DNA from: CAYMYN01 sp964394665 | GTDB lineage: Bacteria; Planctomycetota; UBA1135; GCA-002686595 | Reading direction: 5' to 3' | Assembly: GCA_964394665.1 (NCBI GenBank) | Contig: CAYMYN010000005.1 | Location: 62,001-126,000, forward strand | DNA: 64,000 bases | Position numbers and translations under genes: made by a program | Shown: piece by piece, positions 34,962 to 43,446 of the stretch | How positions within the stretch are numbered: the stretch's first letter is position 1 | Layout: each line of letters starts with the position of its first letter | The notes under the pieces: generated by a model | Database searches by the model: none | The model's input: only the letters and a program-made list of their open reading frames with translations | What the model was told of the DNA's origin: nothing

Positions 34962-36205
34962 CCCGGATCGAAGGCCCGCGCGCTCGCGGGGTGGCGGTGG
35001 ATCGGGGCGACGCCGGAGCGCGAGAGGTAGGGCCGCAAGGCTGCGAGCACCTCGTCGACTCCGATCGCAACCAGGCATTCGGGCCGGCCGTGGATGCAGG
35101 TGCTGAGCTTGTTGTCGTGCACGTTGATGCACGGGCTGCAAACCGGCGGCCGGTAGAGCGCGCGCGCCTCGGAGCCCAACGGTCGGTACATCAGCGGCGT
35201 CTCGGGCCCGAACAGGCCGACCGTCGGCGCGCCCAGGGCCGCGGCGAGGTGCATCGGTCCGCTGTCGTTCGAGACCACCGCGTCGGCGTCCGCGAGCAAC
35301 GCCCCGAGCTCACCGATCGTGAGCGCGCCCGAGAGGTCGAGCAGACGGCCCGCGGGCAGCGCTCCGGCGCGGGCGGCGAGCTCGCCGACGTACGCGCGCT
35401 CGGCCGGCGCGCCGATCAGCGCCACGTCGCTGTCCTGCTCGAGCACCAGCCGCCGCGCGAGCTGGGCGAAGTTGGGCGCCGGCCAGCGCCGCTCGAGGGA
35501 GAGCCCGCCGGCGTTGGGGTTCAGCACGACGAGCGGGCGCGCGACGGTCCTGCCCGCGGCGGCCAGCAGATCCCCGACCCGCGCGCGCTGTGCCGCGCTC
35601 GGCCGGAGCGGCGTCACCTCGGCAACGCCGACCTCGTGGCCGTCCTCGCCGCCGGCCAACGCGCGGAAGTTGCGCGCCACGTGCCAGTAGCGGTTGAAGG
35701 GCACTTCCTCGGTGTGCAAGCCGCCGCGCGGGACGCTGGGGGCGGCGAAGCCCACGACCTCGGGCGCGCCGGTCGAGAAGGCCACCACGGCCGAGAAACG
35801 GGTGAAGAACTCGAAGTCGTAGACGCGGTCGAAGCGCGCCCGCCGCAGGCGTGCCAGCAGGGCCAGGATGCGCGCGAAGACCTCGGTCCAGGCGCGGCAC
35901 TCGACGTCGAGGGTCCAGACCGCGTCGAAGACGCCCAGTTCGCGGGCGAGCTCGGCGTTGCCGCGCAGGGTCAGGAGCGAGAGGCGCGCCCCGGGGTGCC
36001 GGCGCCGCAGGGCCGCGACCGCGGGGGTCAGGAGCTGCAGGCTGCCCAGGCCCCAGAACTTGATCAGCAGGATCTCGCGCGGCGCACCCCGCGCCCGGCG
36101 CCGACCCAGGGCGCGCAGCGGCGCAAGTCCCGCGCACACGATCCGGCCCAGGCGCTGGTCGACGGCCTGCAGGCGCTGGATCGGGATCGCGGGGCCGGGG
36201 ACCAT
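34943..36205 (-). CDS. glycosyltransferase family 9 (heptosyltransferase-like)
   Basis: 420 aa. ILLIKFWGLGSLQLLTPAVA is the GT9 N-terminal motif. VVLNPNAGGLSLERRWPAPN and SNDSGPMHLAAALG (about 305-320) form the ADP-heptose-binding side typical of WaaC/WaaF/WaaQ. A Cys-containing segment near the C-terminus (PVCSPCINVHDNKLSTCIHG) occurs in many GT9 proteins. It should transfer a heptose or similar sugar to lipid A-core or another surface glycan. The start at 36205 follows the family. It leads the minus-strand operon with the radical SAM gene and is divergent from lpxO. Confidence 0.9.
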   Translation of the reverse strand: MVPGPAIPIQRLQAVDQRLGRIVCAGLAPLRALGRRRARGAPREILLIKFWGLGSLQLLTPAVAALRRRHPGARLSLLTLRGNAELARELGVFDAVWTLDVECRAWTEVFARILALLARLRRARFDRVYDFEFFTRFSAVVAFSTGAPEVVGFAAPSVPRGGLHTEEVPFNRYWHVARNFRALAGGEDGHEVGVAEVTPLRPSAAQRARVGDLLAAAGRTVARPLVVLNPNAGGLSLERRWPAPNFAQLARRLVLEQDSDVALIGAPAERAYVGELAARAGALPAGRLLDLSGALTIGELGALLADADAVVSNDSGPMHLAAALGAPTVGLFGPETPLMYRPLGSEARALYRPPVCSPCINVHDNKLSTCIHGRPECLVAIGVDEVLAALRPYLSRSGVAPIHRHPASARAFDPGCASSC

Positions 36206-36400
36206 GCCAGGGACGAGTATAGGGACGGTATCCGGCGCCCGCCCGTGGTCGAGGCGCGGGGATCGACCACCCACGCTCCCCCGCGGGACCGAAGGGTCCG
36301 CTCGGCCCCCTTGGCAGCGCCTAGGCCGACCCTACAGTGTGGCCCGACGAGGCACCTTCCTCCGCTGCGCGCCCGACCGACACGTCCGCGGATCAGAAGA

Positions 36401-37327
36401 ATGCTCGCCGAGCTGCTCACGCCCAAGTTCCTCGTGCTCTACGGCTACCTCGGCGCCGTGCTGTACGTGCACCGGCGCGGCAAGGTCCGCCTGCGCTTCG
36501 AGCGCCAGCTCACCGAGCACTCCGGGCTCTTCGCGCCCTTCAACGCCCTGCTCTACCTCTTCTCGGCGGTCCCCAAGGATCCGTTCCTGGACCCCGCCCG
36601 CTTCCCGGCCCTCGAGTCCCTCAAGCGCAATTGGCGCACGATCCGCGAGGAGGCGCTGGCCCTCTACGCCGACGGCAAGATCGACTACAACGCCGGGCAA
36701 CAGGACCTGGCCTTCGTCTCGTTCAAGAAGCTCGGCTGGAAGCGCTTCCACATGAAGTGGTATGGCGACTTCCTGCCTTCCGCCCTGGAACGCTGCCCGC
36801 GCACGGTCGAGCTCCTGCGCGCCATCCCCGAGGTCAACTCGGCCGCCTTCACCCTGCTCCCACCGGGCGGCAAGCTCGGCCGGCACCGCGACCCCTTCGC
36901 CAGCTCCCTGCGCTACCACCTGGGCCTGGTCTGCCCGAGCCAACCCGGTTGCCGCATCTGGGTCGACGGCGAGGAGTACTCCTGGCGCGAGGGCGAGGAC
37001 GTGGTCTTCGACGAGACCTACGTGCACTGGGCCGAGAACACGACCGACGAGACGCGCCTGATCCTGTTCGCGGACATCACGCGGCCGCTGCGCACCCCGC
37101 TGATGCGCGGCATCAACCAGTTCCTGATCGACCGCGTCTACCGCATCACCGCCAGCCACAACGAGCCCGACGAGAAGCCCGGCGCCCTGAACCGCTTCAC
37201 GCCGATCTTCTTCCATCTCAAGGCCTTCTTCCGCGGCCTCAAGCAGCGCACGAATCGCAAGCTCTACTACGCCGGCAAGTACACCCTCGCCGCGGCGCTG
37301 CTGTGGATGATCTGGGTCGTGTTCTGA
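36401..37327 (+). CDS. lpxO: lipid A 2-hydroxylase-type Fe(II)/2-oxoglutarate dioxygenase
   Basis: 308 aa, close to the LpxO length. The N-terminal membrane segment FLVLYGYLGAVLYVHRRGKV continues into RLRFERQLTEHSGLFAPFNA and LLYLFSAVP, the LpxO pattern. The aspartyl/asparaginyl beta-hydroxylase core has the iron ligands in GRHRDPFASSLRYHLGL and TYVHWAENTTDETRLILF. A second hydrophobic helix closes the C-terminus (YTLAAALLWMIWVVF). In enterobacteria LpxO hydroxylates the secondary acyl chain of lipid A. Here it implies an LPS-like lipid, consistent with the divergent GT9 gene. The symbol is by strong family resemblance. Confidence 0.88.
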   Translation: MLAELLTPKFLVLYGYLGAVLYVHRRGKVRLRFERQLTEHSGLFAPFNALLYLFSAVPKDPFLDPARFPALESLKRNWRTIREEALALYADGKIDYNAGQQDLAFVSFKKLGWKRFHMKWYGDFLPSALERCPRTVELLRAIPEVNSAAFTLLPPGGKLGRHRDPFASSLRYHLGLVCPSQPGCRIWVDGEEYSWREGEDVVFDETYVHWAENTTDETRLILFADITRPLRTPLMRGINQFLIDRVYRITASHNEPDEKPGALNRFTPIFFHLKAFFRGLKQRTNRKLYYAGKYTLAAALLWMIWVVF

Positions 37328-37344
37328 ACCACGCCCGACGTCGT

Positions 37345-37788
37345 TCAAGGCTGCGCGCTGGGCGCATCTCCCCGGGGTAGGGTCAGCGGGGGGCGGCCGG
37401 CGAGGCGCCGGATCCAGTTGAGGTGGCGGTGGATCGCCGGGCGGGCGATCAGTTTCTGCTCGAGGCGGCGCTTGCCGGGGAACTCGAGCAGCATCAGGCC
37501 CACGAGAAGGGTCAGCAGGCCTTGGCCCGGCGTCACCAGCATCACCAGGCCGAGCAAGACCATCAGAGCCCCTAGCCCGTTGCGCAGCACGCGCCAGGTC
37601 CAGCGCAGGGCGGGGTGCTGGCGCGCGAAGAGGGCCGGGGGCGCCTTCTCCCCCGCGAAGTAGTCGCGCGGGATCGCCATGACCAGCAGCGGCAGGACGA
37701 TCAGGCTGGCGGCGAAGAAGACCACCGCGCTGGTCACGGCCCAGCGCAGGAGCTCGGGGGAGAGGTCGAGTCGCTCGAGGAGCTGCAT
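37345..37788 (-). CDS. PGPGW-family small membrane protein
   Basis: 147 aa. Two hydrophobic regions: about 17-38 (AVTSAVVFFAASLIVLPLLV) and about 70-103, a helical hairpin around LVMLVTPGQGLLTLLVGLML, the variant of the PGPGW motif that names the family. A basic C-terminus follows (GKRRLEQKLI). Function unknown; the family is widespread as a two- to three-helix inner-membrane protein. It is encoded alone, convergent with lpxO. Confidence 0.8.
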   Translation of the reverse strand: MQLLERLDLSPELLRWAVTSAVVFFAASLIVLPLLVMAIPRDYFAGEKAPPALFARQHPALRWTWRVLRNGLGALMVLLGLVMLVTPGQGLLTLLVGLMLLEFPGKRRLEQKLIARPAIHRHLNWIRRLAGRPPLTLPRGDAPSAQP

Positions 37789-37998
37789 GGCCGCTTCGCC
37801 CTCCCGTGGTGGCCCGGGCGACGCATGGGAGGGGAGCACTAGAGCGCCGGGGAGCGCCGCCGTCGAGCCTGGAACCGCGACCCGGGGCTCCTTCTCTCCT
37901 GCCCCGGACCCTGCCCCCGACCCCCCTCCGTGCCTAGAATGGCCCCCTTCGTCCGGGCGCGCCCCCGGCCGTCCCCAGGCACCTCCCGGCCCTCCCCC

Positions 37999-39540
37999 AT
38001 GTGCGGATTCATCGGCATCTACGGCCCCGACGGCACCGACGTCGCCCCCGAGATCTACGAGGGCCTGCTGGCCGTCCAGCACCGCGGCCAGGACGCGGCC
38101 GGGATCATCACCTTCACCGACTCCTTCCACGTGAAGAAGGGCCTCGGCCTGGTGCTCGAGATCTTCGACGAGAAGAACATGTCGCGCCTGCGCGGCAACC
38201 TCGGCGTGGGGCACGTGCGCTACCCCACGGTGGGCGGCAACCAGGGCGAGGACGCCCAGCCCTTCCACCTGACCTTCCCGATCGGCGTGGCGATGGCGCA
38301 CAACGGGAACGTGTCCAACTACGCGGAGCTCGTCGAGCGCTACTTCCGCAACGGCGGCACGCGCCTCAACAGCTCCTGCGACCTCGAGGTCGTGCTCTTC
38401 GTCTTCGCGCGCGCCCTCTCCCAGCGCCTGCGCCCCGGCCACCCGATCGCGGCCGAGGACGTCTTCCACGCGGTGCAGGCGGTCTACGAGCAGGTCCAGG
38501 GGGCCTACTCGGTGGTCGCGACCCTGGCGGACGGGGGCCTGGTGGCCTTCCGCGATCCCTTCGGCATCAAGCCGATCGTGTTCGGCGAGAAGACCACCGA
38601 GGAGGGCAAGTGGTACGCCTGCGCCAGCGAGAGCGTGGTGCTCGACGTCAACGGCTACGAGCGCAGCTTCGACCTGGCCGCCGGCGAGGCGCTCTTCGTC
38701 GGCTCCGACCGCAAGGTGGTCAAGAAGCAGATCGGCGACAAGCCGCACCGCCCGTGCATCTTCGAGCTGGTCTACTTCGCGCGCCCCGACTCGTTCCTGG
38801 ACGACGTCTCGGTCTACAAGACCCGTCAGCGCTTCGGCGCGGCGCTCGCCGAGCAGTGGAAACGCGAGGGCGCGCCCATGCCGGACGTCGTGATCCCGAT
38901 CCCCGACAGCTCGCGCGACGCGGCCCTGCAAATGGCCCAGGGCCTGGGCGTGCCCTTCGCCGAGGGCCTGGTGAAGAACCGCTACATCGGCCGCACCTTC
39001 ATCATGCCCAACCAATCGAGCCGCTCGCGCTCGGTGCGCCGCAAGCTGAACCCGATCCCGATCGAGTTCGAGGGCAAGAAGGTACTCTTGGTCGACGACT
39101 CGATCGTGCGCGGGACGACCTCGCGCCGCATCGTGCGCATGGCCCGCGAGGCGGGCGCGACCGAGGTCTACCTCGCTTCGTGCAGCCCGCCCCTCAAGGC
39201 GCCCTGCCCCTACGGCATCGACATGGCGACCAAGACCGAGTTCGTCGCCACCGACCGCACGACGTCCGAGATCGCCGCCGAGATCGGCGCCGATCACCTC
39301 GTCTACCTCGACCTCGAAGCCATGAACGCCGCCGCCCGCCGCGGCAACCCCAAGATCGAGCGCTTCTGCAACGCCTGCTTCACCGGCGAGTACCCCACCG
39401 GCGACATCACCCTCGAACGCCTCCAAGCCATCGCCGGCGACGCCCTGCTCCACCGCCGCGAATCCCAACCCGCCCCCGACGACGCGCCCCCCGCGCCGCG
39501 CGCCTGCGCCAACCTTGGCACGACCGGCGCGCGGCGCTGA
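37999..39540 (+). CDS. purF: amidophosphoribosyltransferase (glutamine PRPP amidotransferase)
   Basis: 513 aa. First committed step of purine synthesis: PRPP plus glutamine gives phosphoribosylamine. The start at 37999 puts the nucleophile at Cys2 (MCGFIGIYGPDG) with no propeptide. The class II amidotransferase half has QHRGQDAAGIITF and AHNGNVSNY. The phosphoribosyltransferase half has IPIPDSSRDAALQMAQGLG and the PRPP loop VLLVDDSIVRGTTSRRIV. CNACFTGEYP near the end carries Cys residues as in iron-sulfur or structural-Cys PurF. About 300 bp of this gene (38617-38917) recur as a fragment at 41435-41735. Confidence 0.96.
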   Translation: MCGFIGIYGPDGTDVAPEIYEGLLAVQHRGQDAAGIITFTDSFHVKKGLGLVLEIFDEKNMSRLRGNLGVGHVRYPTVGGNQGEDAQPFHLTFPIGVAMAHNGNVSNYAELVERYFRNGGTRLNSSCDLEVVLFVFARALSQRLRPGHPIAAEDVFHAVQAVYEQVQGAYSVVATLADGGLVAFRDPFGIKPIVFGEKTTEEGKWYACASESVVLDVNGYERSFDLAAGEALFVGSDRKVVKKQIGDKPHRPCIFELVYFARPDSFLDDVSVYKTRQRFGAALAEQWKREGAPMPDVVIPIPDSSRDAALQMAQGLGVPFAEGLVKNRYIGRTFIMPNQSSRSRSVRRKLNPIPIEFEGKKVLLVDDSIVRGTTSRRIVRMAREAGATEVYLASCSPPLKAPCPYGIDMATKTEFVATDRTTSEIAAEIGADHLVYLDLEAMNAAARRGNPKIERFCNACFTGEYPTGDITLERLQAIAGDALLHRRESQPAPDDAPPAPRACANLGTTGARR

Positions 39541-39558
39541 AGCCCCCGAATCGAAGCC

Positions 39559-39577
39559 GGTCGGGCGCGCCCCGACC
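39559..39577. terminator. GC hairpin between purF and the beta-helix gene
   Basis: GGTCGGG pairs with CCCGACC across a 5-nt loop in the 100-bp gap between convergent genes. It is shorter than the other convergent-gene hairpins here and has no T-run. Confidence 0.45.
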
Positions 39578-39640
39578 CAGCGCGGCGCAACCGCCGCTAC
39601 GTCGGCAAGAGTTGTACGGGCGGAAGTCGCTTCCCCGCGA

Positions 39641-41011
39641 TCAGGGCGACCACACGAGCTCGAGGCCGTTGCTCAGATTGAAGCCGGTCCCGCAGGGGGT
39701 GGTCTGGGAGTCGCGGTACCAGGTCTGGTAGGTCCGCGTATCGCCGGCCGCGACTCCGCCCGTGGACGGGACCGAGATCGTCGTGTGCAGCGTTCCGTCG
39801 GCGCCCGGAAGGCGCACTTGGAGGCGCAGCACCGAACCGCCGGCGCAGCGCAGGCCGTCGCCGAAGGGCAAGCCCGAGCCGCCCGCGACGCGCGTCGATC
39901 CCTGCAGGAAGAGGCCCGCGTTGCCGGGCAGGAGCCCTCGCGCCCACAGGACCAGGTCGGCGGTTGCCACGGAGAGGGATCCCGAGCTGGTCAGCACCGC
40001 TCCACGGCCACCGCCGTTGGCGCAACCCTCGTGGGCGCCGCCGGGATTGCCGCAGGGGCAAGCGGTGCCCGAGCCGTCGCCGAAGCAGTAGGTGGTGCCC
40101 GCGAGGTACTCGTGGGCACCCATGTCGGGGGAGGCGCCCGCGAGGCGTAGCAGGCCGTCGAAGTCGAGGGAGGGGAGCTCCGCCAGGAGCCCCGCGACCG
40201 GCGGCATCTCGGCCCTACCGGTGTCCCTGCAGGGTGAGGTCGGGAGCAACCGGAAGTCCCCCAACGGATCCACGAAGAGCGGATCCACGTTGATGTTGGA
40301 CTGGAACGCCTGGGGCAGAGGACTGTAGTTGGAGTTGTAGATCAGCGACGTGTTCCCACTCACCTGCGGGGCCGTCCCCCCGTTGCCCTTGACGATCGAG
40401 TTGATCATCGCCGTCGGAGAGCTGAGTCGCACATGGCCGCCGATCCCATCATCGAGGGCCTCGTTGCGGGTCACGGTGGTGTTCAGGATGACCGCGGTCT
40501 GCCCGGCCGGAACGTTGGCGAGGTAGATCCCCGGGCTGAACCAGCCAGCGTTCTCGGTGACCAAGCAGTTCTCGATCAGGGGGGCCGCCTGGATAGCCTG
40601 GATTCCTGCGCCGTCGTTCTCGCTCCAGTTGCCGCGGATCCAGCAGTTGCGAATCGTGGGTGATCCGTTGTGGATCTGCACCCCACCGCCCTCGGAACCC
40701 CTGATCGTGAAGCCATCGAGGATCGTGTCGCGCGTCTCGCCCCCTGACATGCGGACGACGGGCTGCATGCCGTTGATGTGCGAGATGAACGTGACCCGGG
40801 GACCCGCGCGGCTCAGCAGGAGGATGCGTTTGCCGGAGAGATCGATCGGGCCGGGGTGATCGCCCGGCGCGACGGAGACCGTGTCCCCATGGATCGCGGC
40901 GGCGATCGCGCCCTGGATCGTGGGAAACTGCTCGGGCACCAGCAGGGTGCTCTGGGCCCGGGCTCCGAGCGCGACGGACGACGCGAGGAGGGCCGAAAGG
41001 AGGAGCTTCAT
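39641..41011 (-). CDS. secreted right-handed parallel beta-helix protein with planctomycete C-terminal Cys domain
   Basis: 456 aa. The signal peptide ends around ARAQS (residue 20). Beta-helix coils follow (about 25-290): VPEQFPTIQGAIAAAIHGDT, ILDGFTIRGSEGGGVQIHNG, PTIRNCWIRGN, APLIENCLVTEN, VDPLGDFRLLPTSPCRDTG and PDMGAHEYL, the pattern of pectate-lyase-like and choice-of-anchor proteins. The C-terminal domain (about 315-456) begins YCFGDGSGTACPCGNPGGAH and contains FLQGSTRVAGGSGLPFGDGL, a module I associate with certain planctomycete lineages. No catalytic residues can be named. It probably binds or presents at the cell surface. Confidence 0.85.
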   Translation of the reverse strand: MKLLLSALLASSVALGARAQSTLLVPEQFPTIQGAIAAAIHGDTVSVAPGDHPGPIDLSGKRILLLSRAGPRVTFISHINGMQPVVRMSGGETRDTILDGFTIRGSEGGGVQIHNGSPTIRNCWIRGNWSENDGAGIQAIQAAPLIENCLVTENAGWFSPGIYLANVPAGQTAVILNTTVTRNEALDDGIGGHVRLSSPTAMINSIVKGNGGTAPQVSGNTSLIYNSNYSPLPQAFQSNINVDPLFVDPLGDFRLLPTSPCRDTGRAEMPPVAGLLAELPSLDFDGLLRLAGASPDMGAHEYLAGTTYCFGDGSGTACPCGNPGGAHEGCANGGGRGAVLTSSGSLSVATADLVLWARGLLPGNAGLFLQGSTRVAGGSGLPFGDGLRCAGGSVLRLQVRLPGADGTLHTTISVPSTGGVAAGDTRTYQTWYRDSQTTPCGTGFNLSNGLELVWSP

Positions 41012-41120
41012 GGGCTCGATCCTACTGGGAACCCGCGGGGTGGGGAGGGCTGCCAGCCTTGGTTCAGGTTCCGACGGCGCAGCGCGTTGCCCAGGCCGGG
41101 CTGGCGAGGATCCGATTCGC

Positions 41121-41371
41121 ATGACCGGCTACCTGAGCCTACCCGCCGGCGCGACCCAGCCTCTGCCCGGCGTGCTCTTGATCCACGAGTGGGGGGTCTC
41201 AACGATCTCATCCGCCACTTCGGGGACCGAGTCGCTGCCCTGGGTCATGCGGTACTGGCCGTGGACCTCTACGGTGGCCAGGTTGCCTCGAACTCGGAGC
41301 AAGCCATGGCCCGGATGCGCGCGGTCGACCCCGACGTCGCGCGCGACACCCTGCTCGGCGCCCAGCGTTGA
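41121..41371 (+). pseudogene. dienelactone hydrolase family fragment, frameshifted
   Basis: Frame 1 reads MTGYLSLPAGATQPLPGVLL then IHEWG. After a run of six G at 41191-41196 the family sequence continues one frame away as GLNDLIRHFGDRVAALGHAV, LAVDLYGGQVASNSEQAM and ARMRAVDPDVARDTLLGA before a stop at 41369. Together these match the first 80-85 residues of DLH-family hydrolases (usual length about 230). The expected TGGTGGGGT has lost one base. The catalytic Cys, Asp and His would lie in the missing part. It is the first of three unrelated gene fragments in a row. Confidence 0.8.
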
Positions 41372-41420
41372 TTGACCGGCGCCCACGGCGAAGGGAACGC
41401 TCCGAGCGCCTCCGTGGGTT

Positions 41421-41735
41421 GGTGCTACGGGTTCGCCTGCGCCAGCGAGAGCGTGGTGTTCGACGTCAACGCCTACGAGCGCAGCTTCGACCTGGCCGCC
41501 GGCGAAGCGCTGTTCGTCGGCGCCGACCGGCGTGTGGTGCGCAAGCGGCTCACCAACAAGCCGCACCGCCCTCGCATCCTCGAGCTGGTCTACTTCGCGC
41601 GCCCCGATTCGTTCCTGGACGACAGCTCGGTCTACAAGGCCCGCCAGCGTCTTGGCGCCGCGCTCGCCGAGCAGCGGAAGCGCGAGGGCGCGCTCCTGCC
41701 GGACGTGGTGATTCCGATCCCGGACAGCTCGCGCG
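41421..41735 (+). pseudogene. internal fragment of purF
   Basis: Bases 41435-41735 align without indels to 38617-38917 of the intact purF. The translation ACASESVVFDVNAYERSFDL ... NKPHRPRILELVYFARPDSF ... PDVVIPIPDSSR is similar to that part of PurF but has about 20 substitutions. The fragment includes neither the catalytic Cys half-start nor the PRPP loop, so it cannot work as PurF. The junction at its 3' end lies in GCGCG, shared with the next fragment. It is a partial duplication or a leftover of a second, diverged purF. Confidence 0.88.
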
Positions 41736-41817
41736 CTGCATGTTGCTCCCCAAGCGCGCCGGCGCGAGCTCCCTGCTCCACAGCGAGGCCATCCGCTACG
41801 TCGGTCGTGCGGGATGA
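41733..41817 (+). pseudogene. 3' end fragment of a paralogue of the gene at 47888
   Basis: The last 27 codons before the stop read RCMLLPKRAGASSLLHSEAI then RYVGRAG. The gene at 47888 ends RCMLLPRPAGPGAHSLFNSE then SIRYVGNEA. The match begins at GCGCTGCATGTTGCT, where it is joined directly to the purF fragment. No start codon or upstream part of this gene is present. Confidence 0.8.
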
Positions 41818-41866
41818 AGGCGCGCGGGATCGGGCGCAGGGCGGCGCATCTCGCGACGGGCTCGGT

Positions 41867-42388
41867 TCAGTAGGTCCAGACCCCGTCGATGGCGCAGCCG
41901 GCCCAGATCGGCTTGGGCGACTCGCTGTTGATGTCGATGCAGCACTCGATGCAGCGCCCGAAGCAGCAGATCTTGACGCACACCCAGATGTTGAACTTCA
42001 GGCGCGCCAGTGCCTGCGGAAGCTGCTGGACGGGAACGGGGAGCGAGAGACCGCCGGATCGGCTCGCGCGACGCGAGCGCCGCACTGCATCGCTGTACGC
42101 CGCCTCGACGATCTCCCGGGTCGCCGGCGTGAGCGCCGCGCGCTCCTTGCACGGTTCGATCTCGAGCGCAGTGACCTGGCCCTTGCGCACGCGCGCGTGC
42201 ACGAGGCGCCGACAACACCCGGTTTGGTAGTACCCGACCTCGAAACGCGCGCTCTTCGCGCGCGCCAGCGTGTCGAGGTCGAGGTTGCGCACCGAGTCGA
42301 ACGCCACGAAGGGCAAGGGAGTGACCTCGATCGGCACGCGCCGGTGCACGATCACGGTCTGCGCGGACTTCGATTGGGAACGTGCCAT
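41867..42388 (-). CDS. Cys-rich protein of unknown function
   Basis: 173 aa from the ATG at 42388. No signal peptide; the basic start is MARSQSKSAQTVIVHRRVP. Cys residues come in two groups: YYQTGCCRRLVHARV (about 53-67), and near the C-terminus WVCVKICCFGRCIECCIDI (about 137-155) followed by one more Cys in WAGCAIDGVW. The CX3CCX3CX2CC spacing suggests metal binding or disulfides. I do not recognise the family. The gene is surrounded by gene fragments and has no obvious operon partner. A peptide natural-product precursor is conceivable but there is no modifying enzyme alongside. Confidence 0.62.
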   Translation of the reverse strand: MARSQSKSAQTVIVHRRVPIEVTPLPFVAFDSVRNLDLDTLARAKSARFEVGYYQTGCCRRLVHARVRKGQVTALEIEPCKERAALTPATREIVEAAYSDAVRRSRRASRSGGLSLPVPVQQLPQALARLKFNIWVCVKICCFGRCIECCIDINSESPKPIWAGCAIDGVWTY

Positions 42389-42592
42389 GAGTGCTTCTCC
42401 TGGAGCGCGATGCTCCGTGCGCTCCGGTCGTCGAAATGGTACTGCGTCCGAGCGCGAGGCCGACGCCGATCCGGGAATCTTGCTTCCGTCCGAGCGGCCC
42501 TCGGGCGATCCCGGGAGGCCAGTGGGGAGCGGTGGTGCTCGCGACCACTCAGGCCCCGCCCAGGCCGAGCGCGGGGGACTGCTCGGACGGAT

Positions 42593-43078
42593 ACGATCGA
42601 AGTCAGCGTTGGACCCGGCAGCGGGGTGAGGATTCTCAACCATCCCCAACCCCCGGCCTTCCGCGAGAGCGTTCGCGTGGGCGAGCAGAACCTTCATGCC
42701 CGGCCCAAGGAGCTCGTTGGAAACCGGGATCCCCGCGGGCACGAGTACTCGATCCAACTCCGACCCTTCGATGCGGACAGGTCGGGAACGGGATTGGGGC
42801 TCCCGGCCCTGGTCGCCCTGGTTGGCGGCCTGCTCGAGCGCAACACCCGCGGTGGCACGATCGTCGTCGGGGCGCTCAACCTGGGAGGCTCGCTGGAGCG
42901 TCTACAGAATCCGGTGGCGATCGTGGAGCTGGCCGTCGACAAGCAGGCTGCGACCGTGCTCATGCCCGTGGCCGCACGCAAAGCACTGAACGACCTCCCC
43001 GACGAGGTCTGGACCAAGGTCAACATCGAGTTCTACAGCGACTCGGCGGACGCGGTCTTCAAGGCCCTGGGCGAGTAG
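42593..43078 (+). pseudogene. C-terminal Lon-like protease remnant of BREX protein BrxL
   Basis: About 161 residues matching the end of BrxL/Lon-related proteins (full length about 680): VRILNHPQPPAFRESVRVGE, QNLHARPKELVGNRDPRGHE, then RSGTGLGLPALVALVGGLLE, GGTIVVGALNLGGSLERLQN, ELAVDKQAATVLMPVAARKA and VNIEFYSDSADAVFKALGE. A Ser in RSGTG and a Lys in VDKQA sit where the Lon-type dyad is expected. The whole AAA+ half is missing and the open frame upstream is not family sequence. A GTG at 42626 could start a short product, but a remnant is more likely. No other brx gene is in the window. Confidence 0.75.
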
Positions 43079-43137
43079 CCGGCGCCCCGTCAGTGGGTCA
43101 GGTCAGTCGTGCGCAATCAGGTGGAGCTGGCCTGGGG

Positions 43138-43446
43138 TCAGCGGGGAGCGGCGCGCCGAAGGGCCGCGCTGTGTTCGCGTTCGAGGGCGCGGGCGAAGCT
43201 GTCGAGGCGGCGGCGGAGCGAGTTGTAGCGCGAGTAGGCGTCGTTGCCTTCCTGTGCGCAGAGCAGGCGGTAGAGCTGGAGCTCGGGCTCCGGCCAGGGG
43301 ATGGGGGGGATCGCGAGACCTAGGCGCCGCAGGCGAGTGGGGCAGATCGCGACGAGTAGGGCGGAGACGCTCTTGCGGCCCGCGGCGAGGTCGCGCAGAC
43401 CTTCCTCCACCCACTCGCCCCCGGGGAGGCCGCGCAGATCAGGCAA
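43138..43446 (-). CDS. small partner protein of the DUF6036-like nucleotidyltransferase
   Basis: 102 aa from a TTG at 43446, preceded by GGAGGG at 5 nt spacing and overlapping the upstream gene by 8 bp. No ATG fits. The sequence is helical and basic: EWVEEGLRDLAAGRKSVSAL, LVAICPTRLRRLGLAIPPIP, and a C-terminal coiled segment YNSLRRRLDSFARALEREHS. The family is not recognised beyond its recurrent pairing with DUF6036-type nucleotidyltransferases, which I recall but cannot verify. The arrangement resembles a toxin-antitoxin or abortive-infection pair. Co-translation is well supported by the overlap. Confidence 0.65.
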   Translation of the reverse strand: MPDLRGLPGGEWVEEGLRDLAAGRKSVSALLVAICPTRLRRLGLAIPPIPWPEPELQLYRLLCAQEGNDAYSRYNSLRRRLDSFARALEREHSAALRRAAPR

